DNA from: Endomychus coccineus
Lineage: Eukaryota; Arthropoda; Insecta; Coleoptera; Endomychidae
Length of the DNA stretch: 64,000 nt
Direction: 5' to 3'
Assembly (NCBI GenBank): GCA_958510875.1
Contig: OY294070.1
Location: forward strand, 116,664,703-116,728,702
Positions 34,491 to 45,970 of this stretch are shown one piece after another (the stretch's first letter is position 1; every line of letters starts with the position of its first letter). The position numbers and the translations under genes are program-made. The notes below the pieces were generated by a model. The model was not told the DNA's origin. It did no database searches and worked only from the letters and a program-made list of their open reading frames with translations.

Positions 34491-35281
34491 GTAATGAGCT
34501 TAATAAATTATAATTTTGTATAATGTATAATTTAGTCTGAATTTTAAATTGTGTTTTAGTAGTGCTCTTCAATTTGACAGGTAGTGAATTGTACAATCTT
34601 ATACCAATAAAGTCTTTTCTCTTCTGACAAACAGTTTTATTAAATTTTTGGTATTTATATTCCTTATTCTGTATGGCTCTAGTTGTGTAAGGATGATATA
34701 TTCTTGCAGTACTATTTTGTTTATGTATTGACTGGATTACTGAGAACATATATAGACTTTTGATATTCATTAATGATTCTTGTATAAATATAAGTTTAAT
34801 GCTTGTCCTTGCGGGGTTGAATAAAATTATTCTATTGTCATAATTTTGTATAATTTTTAAGGAGTAATTATATGCAGAGCCCCAAACATTCCGTAAGATA
34901 AGATTGATACAACCAGACTGTTATAAATAGTCAATAAATTTTTCTTATTTAGTATGCTCCTGAGGGAATAAAATTTATGTATGAGTTTTTTTTTGCTTTT
35001 TTAGATAGAAAATCGATACGGTTTCCCCATTTAAGATATTTCTCAAAAAATATTCCCAAATACTTTATACAATTTGTTAGATCAATTACATCTGTGGAGT
35101 TTTCTATTTTTAAGGGTTCCAAGATGGGTGCCTGTCCTGCTTTCGTTGGCGAAAATACTATAAATTTCGTTTTGTAATTGTTCAATTTCAAATTGTTTGC
35201 ATCCAACCAATTTTTTATATTATTCATAGCTGATTGTGCTCTATCCCAAGCCTCGTTCCAGGTTGAAGGATATTTCACCAC
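34490..35281 (-). pseudogene. CR1/RTE-like RT C-terminal fragment
   Basis: The minus frame 35281-34949 reads IKNWLDANNLKLNNYKTKF and IKYLGIFFEKYLKWGN, the RT palm-to-thumb region after the catalytic loop. It is followed by a broken middle (SILSYGMFGA) and then frame 34770-34483 with IYHPYTTRAIQNK and RLYNSLPVKLK, the C-terminal blocks. It abuts the R1-like fragment exactly at about 34490. Both are truncated there, so their order of insertion is unclear. Confidence 0.7.
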
Positions 35282-35284
35282 AAA

Positions 35285-36284
35285 ACTCTAACAACGGTTT
35301 AATTATTCTTTATTCCGTTTCATCTACAAATGTTCAATTTATCATCAAATGAATATTTGAAATAATTATTCCAAAATTGAATTGATTCATGAGATTTCAT
35401 TAACAACTAATTAACAACTAAACATATAAAAGTTAAAACTACTTTGTCATATATTACTGAGCTTATCAAATAGTAAAACCATGAAAGAGACATCCGACAA
35501 AAATATTGTGATAATGATGAATTTTTCCAATTCCGATGAAATGTCTAGAATTTTATCAAAATATGATTTGTAGCATTTAAATTCAGTCAAATACATTTCA
35601 ACTTGGTAACAAAAACGAATGACCTCAAAAATTGAGAATATCTATAAAGAATGTAGGGTCTAGTATGTTCTTCAAACAGGTAGATCATTTGAAGATACAA
35701 GGTTATGCAGAATAAAGTTTTCATTTTCAAATTTAATTAATTTCAGAATTTAATGAAGTAGGGGAAGGAAGGGCACATAGGTACGGCGGAACCCAGAGGA
35801 ATCTGTAATACCCGTGCTGCCATCTGTTTGACCTTACCATATTTACCAGTGTACACTAATCTCTGCTGTCAATAGTAAATCTTTTGGCATTTCAACAACT
35901 ACTTGGAGAACAGCATCTAAAAACGTGATTTTTAAGGTGAGTCTTGTAAAATTTACTCATTTTAACTGTCTCTAAAAAGGGTGGAGGTGTTTAGTTTGAG
36001 TTATTCTATTTCATGCATTTGAAACCACTATCAATAAGGTTTCAAAATACCCTGATAGTTTGTCAATATGATATTGAAATCCTAGCCTATTTTGGTTTTT
36101 GAGACTCACAGTTGGGGTACAGAGGACTGGTGTTTGGTCATATGTGCTCCATAGTAGGTCATATGTACCCCATTCAGGTTTTTGGTCAATTTCAGGTGAT
36201 TCGAACTTACAAAAAATTGAACCTGATCGAGAACAGCCTATACAAGATGTTGACGCCACTATTAATGATGTAAATGATCGAAAG
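35285..36284. other. Spacer; possible leader of the pogo-like gene
   Basis: No domain. A GTGAGT at 35937 and a TTTCAG at about 36192-36197 could bound an intron of about 260 bp before the pogo-like frame. This is only pattern-based. Confidence 0.25.
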
Positions 36285-37079
36285 CAGGTAAACGTTATGA
36301 TATCTCAAAGACGTGCGTCTGAGGCGCATTAGAGCTAATACAATTAAGACTACGTGAAACGATCACTTCCAGCATGTTTTTGGAAAAGCACATGAAGAGC
36401 AACTTGTTAAACATGTCCTTAATATGGAAGGAACATTTTATGAACTAACTGCCATATATATAAGAACATTTGCATCCAAGTTGCAGGACATACGAACATC
36501 AATCACCCGTTCAACAAACAATTCCAACCATTTCATTGAGAACAGCAGAGAGTGTCTTGGTTTCACAGTTCAAGCTGCTGAGTTTCCCAATTTGCTTTCC
36601 TCGGCTATGCAAGAATATAATTTTCAACCAGACCAAATTTACCGTAACCAAGCCCCGAAAAGTAATTGCATTTAAGGGACGAAAACAACATTAAACATTA
36701 AAGGAAAAACTCGTGCAGATAAAGAATCAACAAATACGCCTTTCAAAGACTCTTCCAGAATCTGGAACAACAACGATGAAAGGCGTCACTAACAAATAAT
36801 CAAGTGCAGAGGAAGTGTTTTTGAAAAGATGAGGCTTCAAAAAAGAATATGGTGAGAGAAGGAAAGAAAATCCGGACACAACGACCTGATTATGGGTTCA
36901 GCTAATCAGATGCCAGTTCCAAATGCATTTATTGTGTGGGAAAATTCTTCTTGATATCGAAAGTGGATGAGGGTTGGATGAGATGCCAACAATGCCAGCA
37001 ATGGGCCCATAAAATGTGTGCGGACGCCTTGGAAGAGGATGTTCAATTTTTGTGCATTAACAAATCGGTGGAAATTTGA
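36285..37079 (+). pseudogene. Pogo/Tigger-like transposase remnant with PHD-like tail
   Basis: Broken frames give EEQLVKHVLNMEGTFYELTA (CENP-B-type HTH, about 36395-36455), ENSRECLGF and NIIFNQTKFTV..KPRKVIAFKGRKQ (entry of the DDE domain, about 36610-36690). The core with the catalytic DDE is missing. An intact 57-codon segment follows from 36906 to the stop at 37079 with CIYC...GWMRCQQCQQWAHKMCA and a last Cys in FLCIN, a PHD-like zinc arrangement found at the C-terminus of some insect pogo/jerky-type proteins. Non-functional as a transposase. Confidence 0.65.
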
Positions 37080-37479
37080 AAATTTGTGTTACTCAACTAT
37101 ATTCAAGTGTTCATCAGAAGAATAAAGAGTTTATTTTCCATAATCACCTGTTTTAATTTTTTTCCATATGTTTGGTATTATGGTCCGACATGCCCCAATG
37201 TGCGGAGCATTTAGGTCTAAGTGCATAAATACAAAATTCATTATTTTTCCTGAAATGTTCACCCACTCAACTAGAGAAAGACTTTTTGAAGTATACAATA
37301 GATTTGACAAGATCCACAATTCAACTTGTAGACTCCAGATTTCACTCTTTTCTTCTGACATGTATTTGTTATTTTTCGAAAGTTGACTTAGTGTGTTACT
37401 ACTTTTGTAAGAAGTAGTTGAATTCATATTTTTGAGTTCAGGTTTTATATCATTCGAGTTCGAACCACAGTTTTTTTTT
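37080..37479. other. Spacer, opposed unassigned frames
   Basis: A 98-codon minus frame and a 72-codon plus frame overlap over 37131-37427. Neither matches a family I know. A T-run of 12 lies near 37472. Confidence 0.3.
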
Positions 37480-37650
37480 TTTTGGAACGGCGAAATTATA
37501 AAACTCTTTGCTTGGTGAGGTCATCCCCTATGTCTATAACCTCCACACCTTCAAGAAATATTCAAATGCGTAGCTTTCCCAACATTGTTCTTCGAACATT
37601 GTACGTTTTCCTCTTCTGTAGTCAAAATATAGATAAACAATTTGTACTAT
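37480..37650 (+). repeat. CR1-like family 3' UTR, inverted copy
   Basis: The plus strand shares blocks with the reverse complement of 26090-26280: GACATAGGGGATGACCTCAC complement, AATGTTCGAAGAACAATGTT complement, and the terminal GTAGTCAAAATATAG. Only the untranslated 3' end is present. Confidence 0.6.
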
Positions 37651-38871
37651 TATTGATTTTCAACAAACAAATACCAGTTCAATCTTAAAAATAAAAAACT
37701 TACTTAACACAAGAAATAAAAGTAACAATCCTCATTCAATTAGTCTTGAATTCTTTTTCTTCCAGACCAAAATAGCTTATCACTTCTCCTAAAAATTTGC
37801 AGTCCACCCTCTCAACTAGCTCTCGATGAATTGATATCATGACAAGTGATCCATGTTTTTATTGTTTTTTACCCCTCCTTGCCATTTTAACCATCCGGGC
37901 GCCTATGAAGTATACTATTCAAGATATACTCCAATTATTAATTAAACAATTAAAAAATTGTGTTCTTGCTTACTTCGGATCATATTATAATCGTTCTTAG
38001 TGTCAAACGAAGGTAACGCAAACATTTCATTCGTTAAGCTATGTTGCACAAGATTACTTTAGCTCTGAATATCTCCTCCATGATTTATTCGTTCACATGT
38101 TTTGCGATTAAAAATTTCATTTGTTCGAATGATGATCTAGAAATGGAGAATGTATCGAGATTCAAACCACAATGCATACGTTTACAGCTGTAGTAAATAA
38201 GCCTCACAGCCTGGGGCGTGGAACATTTATAGATCGACAAATTTACAAGGGCATTAATTAGGAAGGCGGCAAGTAATTAACTGGCCGGTATTTGCACATG
38301 TGATAGCTCAGTGACATGTGAATTGAAGGATGAAGCGGTTTAACATTTATATGACCCCGAGACTGCTATTTTATAAATCGCAGTTTTGCTTGCAGTGAAT
38401 TATGAATTATCATCTGCAATTTCTCGAGGTGGTTATGATAAAGAAAAAACTTTCTATGCTCTACTTCAATTATGATTCATAGTATGCTTTTATTGCTATA
38501 GAATTATTCACAATTATCCAATAACAACCAGTTAGATCAATTCGTACAACCTGTAATTATTCGATCGTGAAAAAACATTAGTTTGTATAGATATATAGAC
38601 ATGCATCAGGCACTAAATTCTTCTATTCATACGTATGTATGTCTCAATTATGGAGCATTGAAACTGTATTGGTTATTGTAATCTCGACATTAGACTGCTA
38701 TAGGCATAAGTGTTACATTGTATTTGAGCTTCATTGTTCTAAAATAATTAATTATGGTTGTAGAAAAGACCACTACTAAATTGAAATTTACATATTTTAA
38801 GCTGTGTTCCAAATATCTTAGAGACCAGTAAAACAAGTACATAATAATGGTATTAAAGATGAAGATTCATA
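37651..38871. other. AT-rich spacer, nothing recognised
   Basis: No frames, motifs or repeats identified across 1.2 kb. Confidence 0.45.
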
Positions 38872-40932
38872 GGGCGACAATTCACCGCAGCAAGATTTCA
38901 TCGCTACGATAATTCATCGCAACGACAATTTACTGCTTTCATGATTCTCTAATATTGAACCTCACTAACGGCTTCTAAATAACAATTTTATTCTTGGAAT
39001 GTGCTCTTTACAAACATTTCCAAAGGGAATTGTACATAATTCGGAGGGACTTTGATGCTTATTTTTAAATGACTGGAAAACCCATCCTTATTTAGGTAAT
39101 TTGTCATACCCTCACGATGGTTCTTCTTCGAAGACTACAGCCTTTACAATAGGAAAGGAGTAAGGAATTAGAGTGTAAGTATTTATATAGATAATGTCTA
39201 AGTAGTTCTAATTAGTTGATTTAGTTCCATCGTTTGGTGCAGTCCTGAAATCAAATTATTCAAAGATGGCGTTACAGTTTGTAGAGAGTGAAAAGGTCGA
39301 AAAATGCTAGCTAAGAACGGATACATCCATTCTCAAGAAAGAATAAGTGGTGAGAAGATTATTTGGAAGTATTCCCTTCACCATAAGCGGCGATGAGCTG
39401 GCCGTGTGCATACATTGAGAGAATGAATTGTGAAAACTTTGGTTCTCAACCACGTCCCAGAATCAGCTGATATAGAAGCAAGAAAAGCACTAGATAAAAT
39501 GAAGCTCTTAGCTGCACAGGGCAGATTGAGTAGCTGCAACATCAGAAGGTATTTCGGCAACTGAAGCACTGACTGCATTGCCACAAGTATCGGCAATGAA
39601 AAGAACAATACAACGTACACGAGAAAGAATAGAAGGCATGCCTGTAAGCCCCAATTCTCTGCTTGAGTTAACGATTCCAGAGGCATATGCACAGACAAGC
39701 AGTGGCGAACAATTATTGTTGTACGACAGTGGTCCGTTGGAAGATCGCATATTATTGTTTACGACAAGGAGAAACTTAGAATACACGATGGAGTGCGAAC
39801 ATTGGTATGCAGATGGAACATTCTCAACAGCTCCAAATATGTTTAGCCAAGTTTACACAATTGATGGTGCAAAACGTTCGAACACAATTCCAACAGTTTA
39901 CGCTTTGCTGCCAAATGAAACAGAAGATACATATAGACGACTGTATGCATTAAAAAACTTTGAAACCAGAACTTCAAGTAACATTGGTATCGATGGATTT
40001 TGAAAGGGCAGCCATGAATGTCGTGTGAAGTGAATTTCCTAGTGCACAAATACGTGGGTGTTTTCTTCACTTCAGCCAGTGTATCTGGAGGCAGATCCAG
40101 AGTTATGGATTTTAGAGACAATATGTTGAGGAATCAAAATTTTCTAGACTTCTTGCGGCATTGGCTTATGTTCCTGAAGATTGAGTAGAGAATACTTTTA
40201 AAGCATTATTAGAAAGTGAATTCTACACTGTAAATGAACAACTATTGGCCGATTTGATAAATTATTTTGATGATACATTGATTGAAAGATTGGACAGAAG
40301 TGGACGGAGGCAATCGGCAAAATTTTTAATTAGTGTTTGTAATTGTTATGCTGCAGGCAGAGAAGGAACAGCTAAAACTAACAATGGAGTAAAAGCTTCA
40401 GTTCAATTGTTTCCGCTGTCCCCCCAATATCAGGAAATTTATTAGGGCTTTGCAAAAGGAGAAGAGTCTCAATAAGTTAAAAATTGAACAGTTTGTAGCA
40501 GGAAATGAAGTCCAACAAAAAAAGATTTATAAGGATTCAGCACGTCGTCTTCAGGTTGTAATTGCTTCGTACACGGAACTCCTTAGACTATCTACCAGGC
40601 ATTGCATACAATTGTAGGCTACAAGTTTGACATATTTATTAAATTTTCACAAAAATAATTATTTTACACTTATTTTTGGTCAATTTTGTATTGAAATTTT
40701 TTCAATGTATTTTTTTCAATATATTTCATTACTTTACTTATTCATTAACTGTGTTTATGGTACAAATTTAACCTAATAATATAATATAATATTGATTTTG
40801 CGATAAATTTCTATCACGATAAATTGTCGTTGCAATGAATTGTCTCTCGAGAAATTGTCGTAGCGATGAATTATCGTGCGACGAGTTGTCGGCTTAGGTT
40901 GTCAAGCGATGTATTGTTGTACGATGTCGCTC
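38872..40932 (+). mobile_element. MULE-type DNA transposon with iterated terminal motifs
   Basis: The left end (38872-38945) is built of repeated variants of CGACAATTCATCGC. The right end (40800-40932), read on the minus strand, is built of the same units, with CGATAATTCATCGCTACGA common to both ends. Between them is a decayed FLYWCH/MULE transposase on the plus strand. No convincing 8-9 bp target duplication was seen, so the outermost bases are approximate. Confidence 0.75.
39260..40620 (+). pseudogene. FLYWCH-MULE transposase, decayed
   Basis: FVESEKVEK near 39282, NGYIHSQERISGEKIIWK near 39315 and an AGRVHTLRE-like block near 39398 form a FLYWCH-type zinc finger whose frame is broken. An open part, 39578-40003, contains TSSGEQLLLYDSG, ILLFTTRRNLEYTM, HWYADGTFSTAP and TVYALLPNETEDTYRRL, the start of the MULE transposase domain with the first catalytic Asp in ADGTF. 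Later parts are broken by stops at 40002, 40026 and 40442 and a frameshift. The frame 40245-40445 (ADLINYFDDTLIERLDRSG) belongs to the C-terminal region. Confidence 0.8.
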
Positions 40933-41094
40933 TGAAACCAAACAAGAGGCTTGTGCAGCTATTTAGTCGAAAGATCTAAGATATCCCTCACAATACCTTC
41001 ATATAAATATGCAACAGTAACCCAATCGAAATCTGTACTATTAACTATAAGGTAGAATAAATTCTGAATAGCCAAATCAGCGGTAAAGACATTG

Positions 41095-41640
41095 GAATCT
41101 TTACGGCCAGCAGTCATCATTATGCAAGCTTGGAAGCATCATCAGCAGCACCGTCTCATGGGAAGATCATGATGAGGGGTTCACTGCGAGAGCTGCTTCA
41201 CATAACATGGTTGTCCATTTCGTGCCAGGAGCTACTTTACATCCCAGCAGCTCCTCATAATTTACAAGCCACAGGTTCGACCTCTCCTGAAGTACGTACT
41301 GTTCTCGCATTTGGAATTCAGCACCTCAAAATACGTTGGACCTCTCAGATTCTATTCAGAAGTTTGCTATTTTTCTAGTTGGTGAAGCCACACTGAGTAA
41401 TTCATTGACCTCTCTGTAACAGCTTAGAATGATGGCCGATCACTCTCTTCTCTACAGATGTAGCAATTTCATGCAGGCGACCTAGACGAGCTCAGGCTGG
41501 ACGCCCTTTCTTTGTCTGACTTGAGACCTACCGAACTCCTTTCTACCATGTTTCTCTCGAACAGCGAAGTTCTTCCCTTTGAAGAACTCTTTCTCTTTGA
41601 AGATATCTCCTGAAGTTTATAAACTCCAAAACTTTTGAGA
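41095..41640 (+). pseudogene. CR1-like family RT C-terminal fragment (plus strand)
   Basis: Broken plus frames contain STVSWEDHDEGFTARAAS (about 41140), SRIWNSAPQNTLDLSDSIQKFA (about 41300) and ATLSNSLTSL (about 41385). These align in order with the C-terminal domain at 26530-26290. Stops are frequent and no 3' UTR match was seen. Confidence 0.6.
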
Positions 41641-41949
41641 ATAATTCTAAAGCCCACTGCTACCACTCCACGAAACAAGAAGCGAAAATTCCTCATAGTT
41701 GACTGAGCGATATATTGTATTTGTACTACATTGTTCTATAATAATTAACTATGATTGTACAGAAGAAGACTGCTGCGGAATAAAAATCCACGTATTCCGA
41801 ATTAAACTAGTATATAATAATAATAAGGACGGTGATAACAATGGATAGATCATTCGCCCCATAACAATAATACACTGGAATTGAATGGATTTAAATTAAT
41901 AGTAAGCTGATCTTTATCTTACAGTTAGGACCACTGATTTAGTACATCC

Positions 41950-43220
41950 ATGTAGGGTTGTTCCCAGCACCGAAAACTAGGGGTTGAAATCTATGAAAAT
42001 GCCGAATTTGTCGGCACATGAGTTTGATTTATGTTGTCTACATACACCTACTCTTACAGAAAGGGGAAAATTGAATCCAATATTTTAGTTTCAACATGGA
42101 ATTTAAACAACTATTCTGATTCGTTTCACAAAGCTTTAGAAACGAATATTTGATTTTCCACTTGATTCGTTCTTGGTTCTGTGAATTATGCCTTACATTA
42201 TATATAAACCCAAAAGAGAATCGAGGTTGGTAAAATTATGAGACTAGCCAATAACTTAGCTTCAAGAATTTTTCACTCATAGGAGTTTGGGCTCGGGCTA
42301 GGATTTTAATGTTTTTGAAAAGGATTTGATGATTAATGTACAGCACTCATGTTATTTCACATGAGTAGCTTCTGTACGATCTGTTTCACCAATGTAGACT
42401 TTACCGCAAGAAAATGGAGTGGTATGAACACCTTCTAAATGGAGAGGAGGAAAGGTATCTTCGATAAGTTTGTAAAAGTGAGATGGTTTTAGAAATATGG
42501 AAAACGAGTACGAATACTATTCTTCTTAAGAATTTTGGAAATTCGATCTGTTATATTTTCAATATATGGATGATTGGCAGTGGATAAAGGAGAAGATGGA
42601 AAGTTGTGGCTCAGGTTGATTTGAATTTTCAGGTGAAGTGTATTTCTTCATGGCTTTTTTAATATTTGAATGGCAGAAATCACTTGATGATAAGAAAGGT
42701 GTTTTAATTCTGATAGGAGTTGGGGTAAGCTAACAGCTTTGTGTACCAAGGAGTTCATGAAAGATTGCTTTTGAGCGGGATAGTGATGGGAAAGGTCATT
42801 AAGGTATCTAACGGTGTGTTTTCGATACACAGAATGTCTCAAAGCTGGGAATGGGATTGAACCTTTCGAGTCAACTTTCTGGCGAGCAATCGTCTGGGTC
42901 AACTTTTAAGGATTGAAGTTTTTAACGGAATGAAAGGAATTTAGGATGGAATTCTTGGAATTGCCTATCAGAGGCTTGTGAATAGATGAGAGATATCGAT
43001 TGAGTTCTTAAGTAGGGGATCCGATAGTGCTGACAATTGGTCTTAGAGTCTGAGGGCTTATGAATTTTAAGTAAACCATACAATCGCGGTCTCCGTGAAC
43101 ATTGAGGAATAAGAAGTTTCTTATCTGAATCAGGAAGGGAAGAATGACGGATGATTTGTGAAACTGAACGTTCTATAGAGGGCATTCAGTCGTGCTATTG
43201 TGACGCGAAATCCATCCGGA
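41950..43220 (-). pseudogene. Penelope-like element: RT blocks and GIY-YIG
   Basis: From 43185 downward the minus strand encodes CSRRPRLYGLLKIHKPSDS and TQSISLIYSQ, RT blocks typical of Penelope-like enzymes. Frame 42902-42648 reads HSVYRKHTVRYLNDLSHHYPAQKQSF, the thumb region. Near 42410 a broken frame gives CGKVYIGETDR, the GIY-YIG endonuclease core. The palm with the catalytic aspartates is missing between 42922 and 42902. This shows the complete domain order for the family whose nuclease parts also occur at 23366 and 24182. Confidence 0.8.
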
Positions 43221-43559
43221 AACCAAACATTTTCAATACAACAATCCTAACCTGCAGAAGAAATTGATATTTCAAAATTTAAGAACTACGTCATGGTAGT
43301 AATGAAGTCACATTTTTGTGTTCCTTGTCATAAAGATAATCTTAAGATATGTTGCGCATGGACCATAATTACTTCATAATAAGCTTACATAAAATCAATT
43401 ACTCTGTGGTATCATAGAAGTAAAGTTGACGTAGTTCTCTTGGAGAAATGATTGAGTGCTCGAGCACTTGTTAAATGAAAGGTCCTTAGTAGTTTTTTTA
43501 GTGGTTAAGAGTGGTTATTTCTTACTTATTAATGTTGTAGTGAATTCACAGTAAACTCG
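43221..43559. other. Spacer, nothing recognised
   Basis: No motif recognised. Confidence 0.4.
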
Positions 43560-43880
43560 TTTAGTCTGTCTAGTCTAAGCTCCGAATTGGAGAGAAGAAT
43601 TATCCCCACTCTCACTTCTGCATCATACCACACCAGAGAGACGTTTAATCCCAACTCGGCGGCCACGAATCCACGGACGTAGTCACGGAAACTTTGATTC
43701 GAGCACTCTATCTTGCCACCTCTCTGAGTTCTCTATGCCAATGATTTTGACCGTTCACCTGACTCATTGAATAGAATAGAATAGGCTTCTGAGCACGGGG
43801 CTCACAATTGGTCCAACTAAGTGGCCTAAGTGCATTTAGGGACTATGACTCCTACCTTCAAATGATGATGATAAGTAGAT
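43560..43880 (+). repeat. R1/Jockey-like 3' end, copy 2
   Basis: The tail AATAGAATAGAATAGGCTTC, then CACAATTGGTCCAACTAAGT and GGCCTAAGTGCAT, ends in GATGATGATAAG. The same tail lies on the minus strand at 54405-54470 and a more diverged one at 25798-25965. The terminal GAT/ATGATGATAA repeat marks the 3' end. Coding sequence is not recognisable. Confidence 0.55.
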
Positions 43881-43892
43881 CTGGAGTTTCAA

Positions 43893-44730
43893 CGAATCAG
43901 TAAGATATTTAGTTAAGGTGATAGAATCTAGGGTTTTAACTCATTCGTGAAATTCTCAGTTGAGTTGATAGAACCTGGAATTGTTATAAATAAATAAGAT
44001 ATTCAGTTAAGTTGATAGAATCTAAGTTTTTTACTAATGAGTAAGATCTTCAGTTGAGGTGGTAGAATTCAGGGATTTTACTAATGAGTAAATATTTTAG
44101 TTAGGTATGTTGTTAGAACCTAGAATTTTATGAATGAGTAAGAACTTCAGTTAATTTGATAGAATCTAGGGTTCTTACTAATGATTAAGATTTCCAGTTG
44201 AGTGGTAAAGTCTAGAATTTTCACTTATGAGTGAGAATTCTAGCTTATAGAACCTAGTGTTTTGTGAATGAGTAAGATCTTAAGTTAAGTAGATCGAATG
44301 TAGGCTTTTAACGAATGAGTAAGATCTTTAGTTAAGGTGATATAATTTTGAGAATTTTATGAGTTCAAGTTGATAGAACTTAGGGTTTTTAAAAATGAGT
44401 GAGATCTTTAAGTGAGTAGATAGCATCTAGGGTTTTTACGAATGAGTAAGACCTTCAGTTGAGGTGATGCAATCTTGCGTTTTACTGATGAATAAAAATT
44501 TAGTTAAGTTTATAGAACCTAGTGTTTTAAGGAATCAGTGAGATCTTTGGTTAAGAAGATAAAATCAATGGTTCTTACGAATTAGTGAGATCTTCAGTGA
44601 GGTGTAAGAATACAGTGTTTTTACTGATAAAATTTCTAGTTAGGTGGATGAATGAGTAAGATTTTTAGTTACCTTGCTAGAATCTGAGGTGTTTACCAAT
44701 GAGTATGGTTTTTAGTTGAGTTGTTAGAAG
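43893..44730. repeat. 47-bp minisatellite, about 16-17 decayed units
   Basis: The unit AATGAGTAAGATCTTCAGTT, AAGTTGATAGAATCTAGGGT, TTTTACG recurs. TAAGAT-type anchors at 43901, about 43948, 43995, 44042 and 44089 give a period of 47; later units vary in length. It starts directly after the non-LTR 3' tail. No coding capacity. Confidence 0.85.
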
Positions 44731-45483
44731 ATACATTCATTGGCAATTAAATCGCTATCCTTGATATAATATGAACAGATACAATGGAGCTTAGAAATCT
44801 AACGTTTGATATTCTGTCAATAAATGTAGAAAAGATGCAGGCACTCAGGCAGGCAGGTACATTGAAAATATTGTACGTTTAACTGACGAAGGTATCTAAA
44901 ATAAAACTACCTACGAAATGTAGATAAGGGAACTCAAGTAGTCTGATTGGGTGTTTGAAGAAACGTGTATGCAAAGGATGATAAGCCAGAGCAATTAGTA
45001 GCTGATCCAATTGGGTCCAGATGAATCAGAACTCGACCAGAATGTTGGACGCTTTGAATTCTCAATTTACCACATGTCAGTAACATTGTGCATGTCTCTC
45101 ATTTACGATTGAAGCTAAAGCATATCATACAAAAGAATTAATTGGTTACCAGACGCAGGTGAGATTACGATCTGAATCACTTGTTTGCTCTCTGAATGTA
45201 TCTAACAATGGAGATAAACAACATGAATTTCTGAGAAATTTCTCAAATATTTCGGATAATTTCTATTTAATTGACAAGTTATATAAGTAAGTACATAAGT
45301 GAATCTTAAAGTAATAACTGCACAATATCATTTGAATTATTCATCCTTTCGTAAGTGGGTTGTATGATTATATCTGGCATGTCAAATGTTGAGGCTATTA
45401 GCACCTATCGATTTCCATCTTTCTTGTAATTTCTTGAAAATATTCAATACTTTATGGAGATCCAATCTCACAAATGACACAAA
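44731..45483. other. Spacer, nothing recognised
   Basis: AT-rich, no motif recognised. Confidence 0.4.
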
Positions 45484-45970
45484 CAGGGACGGATTAACAC
45501 TATGAGGGGCCCTAAGCACAACGGATTTTGCCCCCCCCCCCTTGTTTTTGAATTACTCTTTATTCATAAAATAAAATAATTTGTAGAGTAATATAATGCT
45601 TTAAATCGTGGAGAAGGTTATTGCCAGGAAAATAAGTACATAAATGAATATTTACACTATTAGTACGTCTTCTTAATTTGACATAATATACAATGCGTAA
45701 CCACATTAATCACTTTTACAATTGCACTTTTGGGAACTTATCCGCTGAATGATTCGCTGATATCTGACTGACTTAGAACAATCCTTTCCTGCACTTTCTA
45801 GCCGCAAAATCTTTTATCAGGTCATCAAAGCTGATTTGACGCAATACATCAGCTTCCATGCACAGTAGTGCAAGCGAGTCTAACCTATCCTGTCGCATAT
45901 TTGTCCTCAAAGGGTTTTTAATGCGTATAAGCGCGAATTATTCCCCTTTAATACAAAATCAACTAATTCT
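45484..45970 (-). pseudogene. hAT transposase C-terminus with 3' terminal repeat
   Basis: On the minus strand (about 45915-45785) the frame reads NMRQDRLDSLALLCMEADVL, ending SFDDLIKDFAARKCRKGLF and a stop, the last part of zinc-finger MYM/TTF-type hAT transposases. The plus-strand end CAGGGACGGATTAACAC at 45484 looks like a hAT terminal repeat. A run of C (about 45531-45542) lies just inside. Upstream the element is cut at about 45970 by repeat module BC. A different family from the hAT at 19298. Confidence 0.6.

Noticed and set aside
35937..36197. A spliced host gene upstream of the pogo-like frame
   Set aside because: GTGAGT and TTTCAG fit an intron, but there is no recognisable exon on the left side and the downstream frame is a broken transposase.
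43893..44730. CRISPR array
   Set aside because: The units are continuous 47-bp repeats without unique spacers, in an insect-type genome with no cas genes.
45531..45542. Poly-C run as a functional element
   Set aside because: A homopolymer inside a hAT terminal region, more likely slippage or a sequencing-prone site.
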